Shown: positions 1 through 8,702 of the stretch, one piece after another | Position numbering within the stretch: the first letter of the stretch is position 1 | Layout: each line of letters starts with the position of its first letter | Assembly: GCF_001953985.1 (NCBI RefSeq) | Contig: NZ_MBEI01000001.1 | Location: 1-64,000 of the forward strand | Source: Mycobacterium colombiense | GTDB taxonomy: Bacteria > Actinomycetota > Actinomycetes > Mycobacteriales > Mycobacteriaceae | Length of the DNA stretch: 64,000 bases | Direction of reading: 5' to 3' | Program-made: the position numbers and the translations under genes | The notes under the pieces: generated by a model | The model's input: only the letters and a program-made list of their open reading frames with translations | What the model was told of the DNA's origin: nothing | Databases searched by the model: none

Positions 1-408
<408 letters not shown>

Positions 409-445
409 GCCGCAGCGGCAACCGACGGCTTCGCTGTCATACATA

Positions 446-479
446 TAAGAAGTGCCGGGCTCGTGCCCGGCACTTCTTA
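446..479 (+). terminator. Terminator hairpin after rpfE
   Basis: A perfect 15-bp stem (446-460 with 465-479) closes a TCGT tetraloop, 38 bases after the rpfE stop. There is no T-tract, which is common for mycobacterial terminators. Confidence 0.85.
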
Positions 480-509
480 GCTCCAGGGGGTGCGACCCCC
501 GGCGTCGGG

Positions 510-515
510 TAGCGT
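510..515 (+). promoter_or_regulatory. Candidate -10 box for a leaderless transcript
   Basis: TAGCGT fits TANNNT and ends 7 nt before the GTG at 523, the spacing expected if transcription starts on the start codon. No convincing -35 is visible. Confidence 0.45.
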
Positions 516-522
516 CGGGCCC

Positions 523-1779
523 GTGACCGCAACGCCGCGCGAATTCGACATTGTGCTGTATGGGGCGACCGGCTTCGTCGGGAAACTCACCGCCGAATAC
601 CTGGCCGCCTCGGCACCGGACAGGCGGATCGCGCTGGCCGGCAGATCGGCCGACCGGTTGCGCGCCGTCCGCGACACTCTCGGCGACAGCGCGCAGTCGT
701 GGCCGATCCTGAACGCCGACGCGTCGTCGCCCTCGACGCTCGATGAGATGGCGGCCCGCACCCAGGTCGTCATCACCACGGTCGGGCCCTACACCCGGTA
801 CGGATTGCCGCTGGTGGCCGCCTGCGCCGGCGCGGGCACCGACTACGCCGACCTGACCGGCGAGGCGATGTTCGTCCGCGAAAGCATCGACGTGTACCAC
901 AAGCAGGCCGCGGACACCGGCGCCCGCATCGTGCACGCGTGCGGATTCGATTCCGTCCCTTCGGACCTCAGCGTGTATGCGCTCTACCGGGCGGCGCGCG
1001 ACGACGGCGCCGGGGAGCTCGGCGACACCGACCTGGTGGTCCGCTCCTTCTCCGGCGGCGTGTCCGGCGGAACCGTCGCGTCGATGCTGGAAGTGCTCGA
1101 TACCGCCTCCCGCGATCCCGAGGCCCGCCGCCAGCTCGCCGACCCCTACACGCTGACCACCGACCGCGGCGCGGAACCCGATATCGGCCCCCAGCCCGAT
1201 CTGCCCTGGCGTCGGGGTCGTCGGATCGCGCCGGAACTGTCCGGGTTGTGGACGTCGGGCTTCCTGATGGCTCCCTACAACACCCGAATTGTGCGGCGCA
1301 GCAACGCATTGCTGGACTGGGCCTACGGACGCCAGTTGCGGTACAGCGAAAGCATGAGCCTGGGCTCGTCGCCGCTGGCTCCGGTGGCATCCGCGGTGGT
1401 GGGTGGGGTCGGCGCGGCGACCTTCGGATTGGGCAGCCGGTATTTCCGGCTGCTGCCACGCAAACTGGTGGAGCGCATCGTGCCCAAACCCGGAACCGGC
1501 CCGAGCGAGGCCGCCCGGGAGCGCGGCTACTACCGGATCGAGACGTTCACCACCACAACCACCGGCGCCCGCTACGTGGCGCGCATGGAACAGCGCGGCG
1601 ACCCCGGCTACAAGGCGACTTCGGTATTGCTGGGGGAGTGCGGGCTCGCGCTGGCCGTGGACCGCGACAAGCTCCCGGATCTGCACGGCGTTCTCACCCC
1701 CGCGGCCGCGATGGGCGACGCGCTGCTGGACCGGTTCCCCGCCGCGGGCGTGACATTGGAGGTCGAGCGGCTGCACTGA
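523..1779 (+). CDS. Saccharopine dehydrogenase / trans-acting enoyl reductase family protein
   Basis: This 418-residue protein is the positional and sequence counterpart of Rv2449c and a relative of Rv2953, the trans-acting enoyl reductase of phthiocerol and phenolglycolipid synthesis. The N-terminus carries a Rossmann dinucleotide-binding start (VLYGATGFVGK), followed by the conserved TVGPYTRYGLPLV and ACGFDSVPSDL stretches. A lipid-modifying reductase is plausible, but the substrate is unknown. The GTG at 523 is preferred to an in-frame GTG at 490: it puts the Rossmann strand at the usual distance from the start and follows a -10-like box. The terminator after rpfE separates it from the upstream gene. 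Confidence 0.8.
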   Translation: MTATPREFDIVLYGATGFVGKLTAEYLAASAPDRRIALAGRSADRLRAVRDTLGDSAQSWPILNADASSPSTLDEMAARTQVVITTVGPYTRYGLPLVAACAGAGTDYADLTGEAMFVRESIDVYHKQAADTGARIVHACGFDSVPSDLSVYALYRAARDDGAGELGDTDLVVRSFSGGVSGGTVASMLEVLDTASRDPEARRQLADPYTLTTDRGAEPDIGPQPDLPWRRGRRIAPELSGLWTSGFLMAPYNTRIVRRSNALLDWAYGRQLRYSESMSLGSSPLAPVASAVVGGVGAATFGLGSRYFRLLPRKLVERIVPKPGTGPSEAARERGYYRIETFTTTTTGARYVARMEQRGDPGYKATSVLLGECGLALAVDRDKLPDLHGVLTPAAAMGDALLDRFPAAGVTLEVERLH

Positions 1780-1889
1780 TCCGGTTGCGTTGCATGGCCC
1801 ACCGCGAGGGCTGTTGTGTGGGGTCGCATGAGTCTAGTGTCGTATCTGACTTGGCTCATACATCCAGCAATAAAGGCGGGTGACCCCCG

Positions 1890-2489
1890 ATGGCCGGTCT
1901 TGATGATCTGTACGCCCAGATCCCTACATCTGAAATCGCGACACGGCTCGGTGCGAACGAAGACGAAGTCGTAAGCGCGGTTCACACGCTGGTGCCGGTG
2001 CTGCTGAGCGGCCTGCACCAGAACTCGCAGGATCCCGCGGCAGCAGACCGGATCGAGTCAGCTGCCACGAGTCACGCCGCCAGTGGACTGCTCGATGCCG
2101 GCGGGGACGTCGACCGGGTTGATGCGGGCGACGGCCAGCAGGCGATCGCGACGATCTTCGCTGGCAACGACGCCGATCAAGTCGCGTCGGCACTGGCCAA
2201 GGGAGGCGCCGGTAACAGCGACATGCTCAAGCAGTTACTGCCGGTCTTGGTCCCGATCGTGTTGGCATACATCGGAAAACAGCTCAATTCGGAAGGACGG
2301 GGGTCGCCGGAATCGGTCCCGCGGACGACGCAGGCCGCTTCGGGTGGCGCCCTGGGCGAAGTTCTGGGCAGCATTCTCGGTGCCGGTTCCGGCGACAAAT
2401 CCTTTGGCGGCATTCTCGGAAACGTGTTGGGCGGCAAGGGCGGTGCGCTGGGGAACATCCTCGGTGGGTTGCTCGGCGGCAAGAAGTAG
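1890..2489 (+). CDS. DUF937 family protein
   Basis: This 199-residue protein starts MAGLDDLYAQIPTSEIATRLG. It has an alpha-helical N-terminal half typical of DUF937 and a very glycine-rich C-terminus (repeated GGILG, GGALG and GGLLGG). No signal peptide or membrane segment is obvious. No enzymatic motif is visible and the function is unknown. ATG at 1890 is preceded by a weak AAAGGCGGG ribosome-binding region. It stands alone between the reductase and the lectin-LysM gene. Confidence 0.75.
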   Translation: MAGLDDLYAQIPTSEIATRLGANEDEVVSAVHTLVPVLLSGLHQNSQDPAAADRIESAATSHAASGLLDAGGDVDRVDAGDGQQAIATIFAGNDADQVASALAKGGAGNSDMLKQLLPVLVPIVLAYIGKQLNSEGRGSPESVPRTTQAASGGALGEVLGSILGAGSGDKSFGGILGNVLGGKGGALGNILGGLLGGKK

Positions 2490-2661
2490 CCCAGCGCCGC
2501 AAAAATCCACGCGGAGTCTTCATCGGTATTTCTCGGGTGGTTTCGAATGCGTCGAGGGAGGGATGCCTAGGCCCCTATCAAGAGATCGAACAGCCCCTAG
2601 CGGGTACGAGCAATGTTCGGCCTTGGCGTGGCCGGACTGCGTTGATGAGAAAGGTAATGCT

Positions 2662-3276
2662 ATGTCAGACACGCTTACTGGTGGTCAAAAGCTCGTGCGC
2701 GGGGAATCGCTCGCCTCGAACAACGGCGCCTACACCTTGACTCTGGAGGACGACGGCAACCTGGTGTTGGCCTCGCGGGGCCAGGCTTTGTGGTCCACGT
2801 CAACCGAGGGCCAAAATGTGGTGCGTGCCGAGGTGCAGCCCGACGGCAACTTCGTCCTCTACACGGCGGATAAACCGGTCTGGCATACCGACACCAAGGG
2901 CAAGAAGGACGTCAAACTCGTGCTTCAAGACGACCGCAACTTGGTGCTGTATGCCTCCGACGGGCCGGCGTGGTCGACGCACACAGAGACCGATAACCCG
3001 CCGCCACCGGCGCCCGAGGCCGCCGCCAGCGAGCCTGCCGCGCAGGCCGAGGATGCCGTCGCTGAAGAGGCGCCTGCCGAGGTCGCTGCAGAACCAGCGC
3101 CAGAACCAGAGCCAGAGCCCGCGGCGCGGACCTACACCGTCGCCTCCGGCGACACCCTGTGGGCGATCGCGGAGCGCTTCTACGGCGACGGCAACCGATA
3201 TCAGGCGATCGCCGACGCCAGCGGCATCTCCAACCCGGACCTGATTCAGCCCGGCCAAGTGCTCACGATTCCCTGA
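2662..3276 (+). CDS. Bulb-type lectin and LysM domain protein
   Basis: This 204-residue protein has two recognisable modules. Residues about 1-115 form a bulb-type (beta-prism II) lectin domain with three QxDxNxVxY-like sites (EDDGNLVLA, QPDGNFVLY, QDDRNLVLY), the family's mannose-binding signature. A Pro/Ala/Glu-rich linker leads to a LysM domain at about 157-204 (YTVASGDTLWAIAERFYG to PGQVLTIP), which in other proteins binds N-acetylglucosamine polymers. I recall a characterised M. smegmatis lectin with this architecture (MSMEG_3662). The frame is open further upstream, but ATG 2662 is chosen because GAGAAAGG lies at 2647-2654 and the lectin fold starts immediately. No signal peptide is visible, which is odd for a protein expected to bind cell-wall glycans. 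Confidence 0.88.
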   Translation: MSDTLTGGQKLVRGESLASNNGAYTLTLEDDGNLVLASRGQALWSTSTEGQNVVRAEVQPDGNFVLYTADKPVWHTDTKGKKDVKLVLQDDRNLVLYASDGPAWSTHTETDNPPPPAPEAAASEPAAQAEDAVAEEAPAEVAAEPAPEPEPEPAARTYTVASGDTLWAIAERFYGDGNRYQAIADASGISNPDLIQPGQVLTIP

Positions 3277-3286
3277 TCACCGGGCA

Positions 3287-3313
3287 CCCAACCCCGCCAC
3301 CTGTGGGTTTGGG
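3287..3313 (+). terminator. Weak hairpin after the lectin gene
   Basis: CCCAACCC (3287-3294) can pair with GGGTTTGGG (3305-3313) with a one-base bulge. It lies between the lectin stop and the valS promoter. It is weak and has no T-tract. Confidence 0.3.
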
Positions 3314-3341
3314 CGCTTACATGAAGGTAAACACCGCTCCC

Positions 3342-3347
3342 TAGAAT
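3342..3347 (+). promoter_or_regulatory. valS -10 box, leaderless start
   Basis: TAGAAT is a good TANNNT hexamer ending 6 nt before the GTG start of valS at 3354. There is no ribosome-binding site in the gap, so a leaderless mRNA is likely. Confidence 0.6.
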
Positions 3348-3353
3348 TGACGG

Positions 3354-6011
3354 GTGACCGCCAGCCGCAGCCCCGCCACCGACCTGCCCAAGTCGTGGGA
3401 TCCCGCTGCGGCCGAGAGCGCGATCTACCAGAAATGGGTGGACGCGGGCTACTTCACGGCGGACCCTAACAGCGCCAAGCCCGCGTACTCGATCGTGCTG
3501 CCGCCGCCGAATGTGACGGGCAGCCTGCACATGGGCCACGCGCTCGAGCACACCATGATGGACGCCCTGACCCGCCGCAAGCGCATGCAGGGCTACGAGG
3601 TGCTGTGGCAGCCGGGCATGGATCACGCCGGCATCGCGACCCAGAGCGTGGTGGAAAAGCAGCTTTCGGTCGACGGCAAGACCAAAGAGGACTTCGGCCG
3701 CGAGCTGTTCGTCGAGAAGGTGTGGGACTGGAAGCGGGAGTCCGGCGGCGCGATCGGCGGCCAGATGCGCCGGCTCGGCGACGGCGTGGACTGGAGCCGC
3801 GACCGCTTCACCATGGACGAGGGTCTGTCGCGGGCGGTCCGCACGATCTTCAAGCGGCTCTACGACGCCGGGCTGATTTATCGGGCCGAGCGGCTGGTCA
3901 ACTGGTCTCCGGTGTTGCAGACGGCGATCTCGGACATCGAGGTCGACTACCTCGACGTCGAGGGCGAGCTGGTGTCGTTCCGGTACGGCTCGATGGACGA
4001 CTCGCAGCCGCACATTGTGGTCGCCACCACCCGGGTCGAGACGATGCTGGGCGACACCGCGATCGCGGTGCATCCCGACGACGAGCGCTATCGCGACCTG
4101 GTCGGTACCACGCTCCCGCACCCGTTCGTGGACCGCCAGCTGCTGGTGGTCGCCGACGAGCACGTCGATCCCGAATTCGGCACGGGCGCGGTCAAAGTCA
4201 CCCCGGCGCACGACCCCAATGACTTCGAGATCGGCCTCCGGCATCAGCTGCCGATGATCTCGATTCTGGACACCAAGGGCCGGATCGTCGACACTGCAAC
4301 GCAATTCGACGGAATGGATCGCTTCGAGGCCCGCGTCGCGGTGCGTGAGGCGCTGGCGGCCGAGGGTCGGGTCGTCGAGGAGAAGCGTCCGTACCTGCAC
4401 AGCGTCGGACACTCGGAGCGCAGCGGCGAGCCGATCGAGCCGCGGCTGTCGCTGCAATGGTTTGTCCGGGTGGAGTCGCTGGCCAAGGCGGCTGGCGACG
4501 CGGTGCGCAACGGCGACACCGTGATTCACCCGGCGAGCCTGGAGCCGCGCTGGTTCGCATGGGTCGACGACATGCGCGATTGGACGATCTCGCGGCAGCT
4601 GTGGTGGGGCCACCGCATCCCGATCTGGTACGGGCCCGATGGCGAACAGGTGTGCGTGGGCCCCGACGAGACACCACCGGACGGCTGGGAGCAGGACCCC
4701 GACGTGTTGGACACCTGGTTCTCGTCCGCCTTGTGGCCGTTCTCCACGCTCGGCTGGCCCGACAGGACCCCGGAGCTCGAGAAGTTTTATCCCACAAGCG
4801 TTCTGGTCACCGGATATGACATCCTGTTTTTCTGGGTGGCCAGAATGATGATGTTCGGCACCTTCGTCGGTGACGACGATGCCATCACCCTTGACAGCCG
4901 ACGCGGTCCGCAGGTGCCGTTCACCGATGTCTTCCTGCACGGGCTGATCCGCGACGAGTCCGGCCGCAAGATGAGCAAGTCCAAGGGCAACGTCATCGAC
5001 CCGCTGGACTGGGTGGACGCGTTCGGGGCCGACGCGCTGCGGTTCACGCTGGCCCGCGGCGCCAGCCCCGGCGGCGCCGTGGCGGTCGGCGAGGACCACG
5101 TCCGCGCGTCGCGCAACTTCTGCACCAAGCTGTTCAATGCCACCCGCTACGCATTACTCAACGGCGCGAGGCTGGCCCCGCTGCCCGCGGCGGCCGAGCT
5201 CACCGACGCCGACCGATGGATTCTCGGGCGGCTGGAAGAGGTTCGCGCGGAGGTTGATTCGGCGTTCGACAGCTACGAGTTCAGTCGCGCCTGCGAGGCG
5301 CTCTACCACTTCGCGTGGGACGAATTCTGTGACTGGTATGTCGAATTGGCCAAGACGCAACTGGCCGAAGGGATTACGCACACCACGGCCGTGCTGGCGG
5401 CGACGCTGGACACCCTGCTGCGGTTGCTGCACCCGGTGATCCCCTTCATCACCGAGGCCCTGTGGCAGGCGCTGACCGGCGATGAGGCCCAAGAGTCGCT
5501 GGTGATCGCCGACTGGCCGCAGTCGTCCGGGATCAGCCTGGATCAGGTCGCCGCACAACGGATTACCGACATGCAGAAGCTGGTGACCGAGGTGCGCCGG
5601 TTCCGCAGCGACCAGGGCCTGGCGGACCGGCAGAAGGTGCCGGCGCGGATGGCCGGTGTCGACGAATCCGATCTGGGCACCCAGGTGAGCGCGGTGACGT
5701 CGCTGGCGTGGCTCACCGCGGCGGGCCCGCAGTTTCGCCCGTCGGCGTCGGTGGAGGTGCGGCTGTCCGGCGGCACCGTCGTCGTCGAGCTCGACACCTC
5801 CGGCACCATCGACGTCGCCGCCGAACGTCGCCGGCTGGAAAAGGATCTGGCCGCGGCGCAGAAGGAGCTGGCATCGACCACCGCGAAACTGGCCAACGAC
5901 GAATTCCTGGGCAAGGCCCCGCAAAACGTCGTCGACAAGATCCGCGATCGTCAGCGCCTGGCCCAGGAGGAAACCGAGCGGATCAACGCGCGGCTAGCCG
6001 GGCTGCAGTGA
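3354..6011 (+). CDS. valS: Valyl-tRNA synthetase
   Basis: This cytoplasmic class Ia enzyme charges tRNA-Val. At 885 residues it has the normal length. The HIGH motif appears as HMGH at residues 59-62 and KMSKSKGN near 540. The connective editing domain includes [17 protein letters not shown], and the last ~70 residues form the valine-specific coiled coil ([15 protein letters not shown]). [14 protein letters not shown] separates it from IleRS and LeuRS. The start is GTG with a -10 box at leaderless spacing. folC follows after 7 nt, so the two are probably co-transcribed. Confidence 0.97.
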   Translation: MTASRSPATDLPKSWDPAAAESAIYQKWVDAGYFTADPNSAKPAYSIVLPPPNVTGSLHMGHALEHTMMDALTRRKRMQGYEVLWQPGMDHAGIATQSVVEKQLSVDGKTKEDFGRELFVEKVWDWKRESGGAIGGQMRRLGDGVDWSRDRFTMDEGLSRAVRTIFKRLYDAGLIYRAERLVNWSPVLQTAISDIEVDYLDVEGELVSFRYGSMDDSQPHIVVATTRVETMLGDTAIAVHPDDERYRDLVGTTLPHPFVDRQLLVVADEHVDPEFGTGAVKVTPAHDPNDFEIGLRHQLPMISILDTKGRIVDTATQFDGMDRFEARVAVREALAAEGRVVEEKRPYLHSVGHSERSGEPIEPRLSLQWFVRVESLAKAAGDAVRNGDTVIHPASLEPRWFAWVDDMRDWTISRQLWWGHRIPIWYGPDGEQVCVGPDETPPDGWEQDPDVLDTWFSSALWPFSTLGWPDRTPELEKFYPTSVLVTGYDILFFWVARMMMFGTFVGDDDAITLDSRRGPQVPFTDVFLHGLIRDESGRKMSKSKGNVIDPLDWVDAFGADALRFTLARGASPGGAVAVGEDHVRASRNFCTKLFNATRYALLNGARLAPLPAAAELTDADRWILGRLEEVRAEVDSAFDSYEFSRACEALYHFAWDEFCDWYVELAKTQLAEGITHTTAVLAATLDTLLRLLHPVIPFITEALWQALTGDEAQESLVIADWPQSSGISLDQVAAQRITDMQKLVTEVRRFRSDQGLADRQKVPARMAGVDESDLGTQVSAVTSLAWLTAAGPQFRPSASVEVRLSGGTVVVELDTSGTIDVAAERRRLEKDLAAAQKELASTTAKLANDEFLGKAPQNVVDKIRDRQRLAQEETERINARLAGLQ

Positions 6012-6018
6012 GGGTCCT

Positions 6019-7491
6019 ATGACCGAGCCGCCCGACTGGCCGCGGGACCCTGACTGGCCGCAGGACGAGGTACCCGCCGAGATCCCCGACCCGGACCCCA
6101 CCCCGGACGAGATCGCGTCGCTGTTGCAGGTCGAGCACCTGCTTGACCAGCGCTGGCCGGAGACCAAGATCGAGCCGAGCCTGACCCGGATCAGCGCGCT
6201 GATGGACCTGCTGGGCTCGCCGCAACTGGCCTACCCGTCGATCCATGTCGCGGGCACCAACGGCAAGACGTCGGTGGCGCGGATGATCGACGCGCTGATC
6301 ACCGCGTTGCACCGGCGCACCGGGCGCACCACCAGCCCGCACCTGCAGTCGGCGGTGGAACGCATCTCGATCGACTCCAAGCCGATCACCCCGGCGCAAT
6401 ACGTGGCGACCTATCGCGAGATCGAGCCGTTCGTGCAGATGGTCGACGCGCAGTCGCAGGCGGACGGCGGCCCCGCGATGAGCAAGTTCGAGGTGCTGAC
6501 CGCGATGGCGTTCGCGGCGTTCGCCGACGCCCCCGTCGACGTCGCCGTGGTCGAGGTGGGCATGGGCGGCCGCTGGGATGCCACCAACGTGATCAACGCC
6601 CCCGTCGCGGTCATCACCCCGATCTCCATCGACCACGTCGAATACCTGGGCGACGATCTCGCCGCCATCGCGGGGGAGAAGGCCGGCATCATCACCCGGG
6701 CGCCCGAGGGCGCACCGGATACGGTCGCGGTCATCGGACGTCAGGCCCCCGAGGCGATGGAGGTGCTGTTGACCCAGACCGTGCAGGCCGACGCCGCGGT
6801 GGCCCGCGAGGATTCCGAGTTCGCCGTCCTGGGCCGTCAGGTCGCGATCGGCGGGCAGGTGCTGCAGCTGCAGGGCCTGGGCGGGGTGTATTCCGATGTC
6901 TACTTGCCGCTGCACGGCGAACACCAGGCGCACAACGCCGCGCTGGCCCTCGCGGCCGTCGAGGCGTTCTTCGGCGCCGGTGCGCAGCGTCAGCTCGACG
7001 TCGAGGCGGTGCGCGCCGGTTTCGCCGCCGTCGCCAGCCCCGGCCGGCTGGAGCGGATGCGCAGCGCGCCCACGGTGTTCCTCGACGCCGCGCACAATCC
7101 CGCCGGTGCGGCCGCGCTGGCGCAGACCCTGGCCGGCGAATTCGACTTCCGCTATCTCGTCGGGGTCCTCAGCGTGCTCGCCGACAAGGACGTCGACGGC
7201 ATCCTGGCCGCCCTGCAGCCGGTGTTCGACGCTGTCGTGGTGACCCACAACGGATCCCCGCGGGCGCTCGACGTCGAGTCGCTGGCCCTGGCGGCGCGCG
7301 AGCGGTTCGGGCCCGACCGGGTGAGCACCGCCGAGAACCTCCGCGACGCCATCGACGTCGCGACCGCGCTGGTCGACGAAGCCGCGGTGGACGGACCAGC
7401 CGAAGCCTTTTCCGGCACCGGCATCGTCATCACCGGGTCGGTGGTCACCGCCGGGGCGGCGCGGACCCTGTTCGGTCGTGATCCGCAATGA
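6019..7491 (+). CDS. folC: Folylpolyglutamate / dihydrofolate synthase
   Basis: This Mur-ligase-family enzyme adds glutamates to folates and, in bifunctional forms, makes dihydrofolate from dihydropteroate. At 490 residues it has the family P-loop [16 protein letters not shown] and further conserved stretches [18 protein letters not shown] and [11 protein letters not shown]. The long acidic and proline-rich N-terminus (about 45 residues) precedes the usual first helix. It begins 7 nt after valS and overlaps the next gene by ATGA, implying an operon with translational coupling. Confidence 0.95.
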   Translation: MTEPPDWPRDPDWPQDEVPAEIPDPDPTPDEIASLLQVEHLLDQRWPETKIEPSLTRISALMDLLGSPQLAYPSIHVAGTNGKTSVARMIDALITALHRRTGRTTSPHLQSAVERISIDSKPITPAQYVATYREIEPFVQMVDAQSQADGGPAMSKFEVLTAMAFAAFADAPVDVAVVEVGMGGRWDATNVINAPVAVITPISIDHVEYLGDDLAAIAGEKAGIITRAPEGAPDTVAVIGRQAPEAMEVLLTQTVQADAAVAREDSEFAVLGRQVAIGGQVLQLQGLGGVYSDVYLPLHGEHQAHNAALALAAVEAFFGAGAQRQLDVEAVRAGFAAVASPGRLERMRSAPTVFLDAAHNPAGAAALAQTLAGEFDFRYLVGVLSVLADKDVDGILAALQPVFDAVVVTHNGSPRALDVESLALAARERFGPDRVSTAENLRDAIDVATALVDEAAVDGPAEAFSGTGIVITGSVVTAGAARTLFGRDPQ

Positions 7492-7871
7492 CCGGCGTGC
7501 CCGAGAACCCCGAGGAGGAACGGGCCCCGGCACCGCCGGCCGACCCGTGGCGCAGCTTCGGCGCGGTGATGGCCCTGACGCTGTTTCTGGAAGCGATCGT
7601 GGTGCTGCTGGCGATCCCGGTGGTGGGCGCGGTCGGCGGCGGCCTGACGACGGTGTCGCTGGCCTACCTGGTCGGGCTGGCCGTACTGCTGATCCTGATG
7701 ACCGCGGTGCAGCGCAAACCCTGGGCGATCTGGGCCAACCTCGGCGTACAGGTGATCCTGCTCGCCGGCTTCGCGGTCTACCCGGGGGTGGGGTTCATCG
7801 GCGTGCTGTTCACCGGGCTGTGGGCCCTGATCGCCTACTTCCGGGCCGAGGTCCGGCGCAGGCAGCCCTAG
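7488..7871 (+). CDS. Small integral membrane protein (DUF4233-like)
   Basis: This 127-residue protein is the counterpart of Rv2446c. After a polar N-terminus of about 25 residues come four hydrophobic segments, centred near residues 35, 57, 80 and 105, so it is a polytopic inner-membrane protein. The start ATG overlaps the folC stop (ATGA). Its conserved position between folC and ndk is the main clue; the function is unknown. Confidence 0.8.
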   Translation: MTGVPENPEEERAPAPPADPWRSFGAVMALTLFLEAIVVLLAIPVVGAVGGGLTTVSLAYLVGLAVLLILMTAVQRKPWAIWANLGVQVILLAGFAVYPGVGFIGVLFTGLWALIAYFRAEVRRRQP

Positions 7872-7944
7872 GCCGGCAGCAGGCGCCGAAAACCACCCGA
7901 GCAGGGCCGGCCGCCGTCGCCCGACCCAATGCCTCCTGGTTATG

Positions 7945-7950
7945 TACGCT
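7945..7950 (+). promoter_or_regulatory. ndk -10 box, leaderless start
   Basis: TACGCT, preceded by TATG, ends 7 nt before the ndk GTG at 7958. No Shine-Dalgarno sequence lies between. Confidence 0.5.
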
Positions 7951-7957
7951 GTGCGCC

Positions 7958-8368
7958 GTGACCGAACGGACATTGGTACTGATCAAGCCCGACGGCGTGC
8001 AGCGGCAGCTGGTGGGGGAGATCATCGGCCGCATCGAGCGCAAGGGCCTTTCCATCGCTGCGCTGGAGCTGCGGCCCGTCGGCCGCGACCTCGCCGTCCA
8101 GCACTACGCGGAACACGACGGCAAGCCCTTCTTCGAGTCGCTGCTGGAGTTCATCACCTCGGGACCGGTGGTGGCGGCCATCGTGGAGGGGCCGCGGGCG
8201 ATCGCGGCGTTTCGGCAGCTCGCCGGCGGTACCGACCCGGTGGAGAAGGCGATCCCCGGCACGATCCGCGGCGATTTCGGGTTGGAGACCCAGTTCAATC
8301 TCGTGCACGGGTCGGATTCGGTGGAGTCCGCGAAGCGCGAAATCGCGCTCTGGTTTCCCAACGCTTAG
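7958..8368 (+). CDS. ndk: Nucleoside diphosphate kinase
   Basis: This 136-residue enzyme transfers phosphate from ATP to nucleoside diphosphates through a phospho-histidine. The motif NLVHGSDS contains the active-site His117, and the N-terminal [10 protein letters not shown] is diagnostic. The frame is open upstream of the real start. GTG 7958 gives the family length and sits at leaderless distance from a -10 box. It closely resembles the M. tuberculosis enzyme in length and motifs. Confidence 0.97.
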   Translation: MTERTLVLIKPDGVQRQLVGEIIGRIERKGLSIAALELRPVGRDLAVQHYAEHDGKPFFESLLEFITSGPVVAAIVEGPRAIAAFRQLAGGTDPVEKAIPGTIRGDFGLETQFNLVHGSDSVESAKREIALWFPNA

Positions 8369-8702
8369 AGCTGCGGGGACGCCGTCCCGAGCGACTTTGC
8401 TGAAGCGGGCTGCATCAGGTGTGGCTGGGTCGGCGACCTGATGTGGGATACTGGTCTCGGGTGAACGTCGCCGGACCGGCGTCAGACACCCGAATGAAGA
8501 CTTAGACAAGCGCGACCAATAGCCCCGTCGCCTTGGTTCGCTGCATGTCAAGCCGTCATTCAGCACGGCGCCGAGTGGGTCTGCGATCCTGGGCCGCTCG
8601 GGGCGAGACCATTACAAGCCCGGGAGAAGTGGCCCGGGTCCATAGCGAAGCCCTCGCGTGGCCGCGTCGCAACAGACGCGCCCGGGGGCTTGAGGAGAAT
8701 AC
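8369..8702 (+). promoter_or_regulatory. Intergenic region and structured leader of rne
   Basis: No gene is seen in these 334 bases. A GATACT hexamer at 8447-8452 is the best -10 candidate, giving a leader of roughly 240 nt. The leader holds several small inverted repeats: CGCCGG-a-CCGGCG just after the promoter, two CCCGGG copies at 8619-8624 and 8633-8638, and a perfect 6-bp stem at 8663-8668/8675-8680 (CGCGTC/GACGCG) close to the ribosome-binding site GAGGAG (8692-8697). Long leaders are known to let RNase E control its own mRNA in other bacteria; that role here is inferred. Confidence 0.5.

Noticed and set aside
3246..5099. 617-codon minus-strand frame opposite valS
   Set aside because: It is antisense to a certain essential gene and has no family resemblance.
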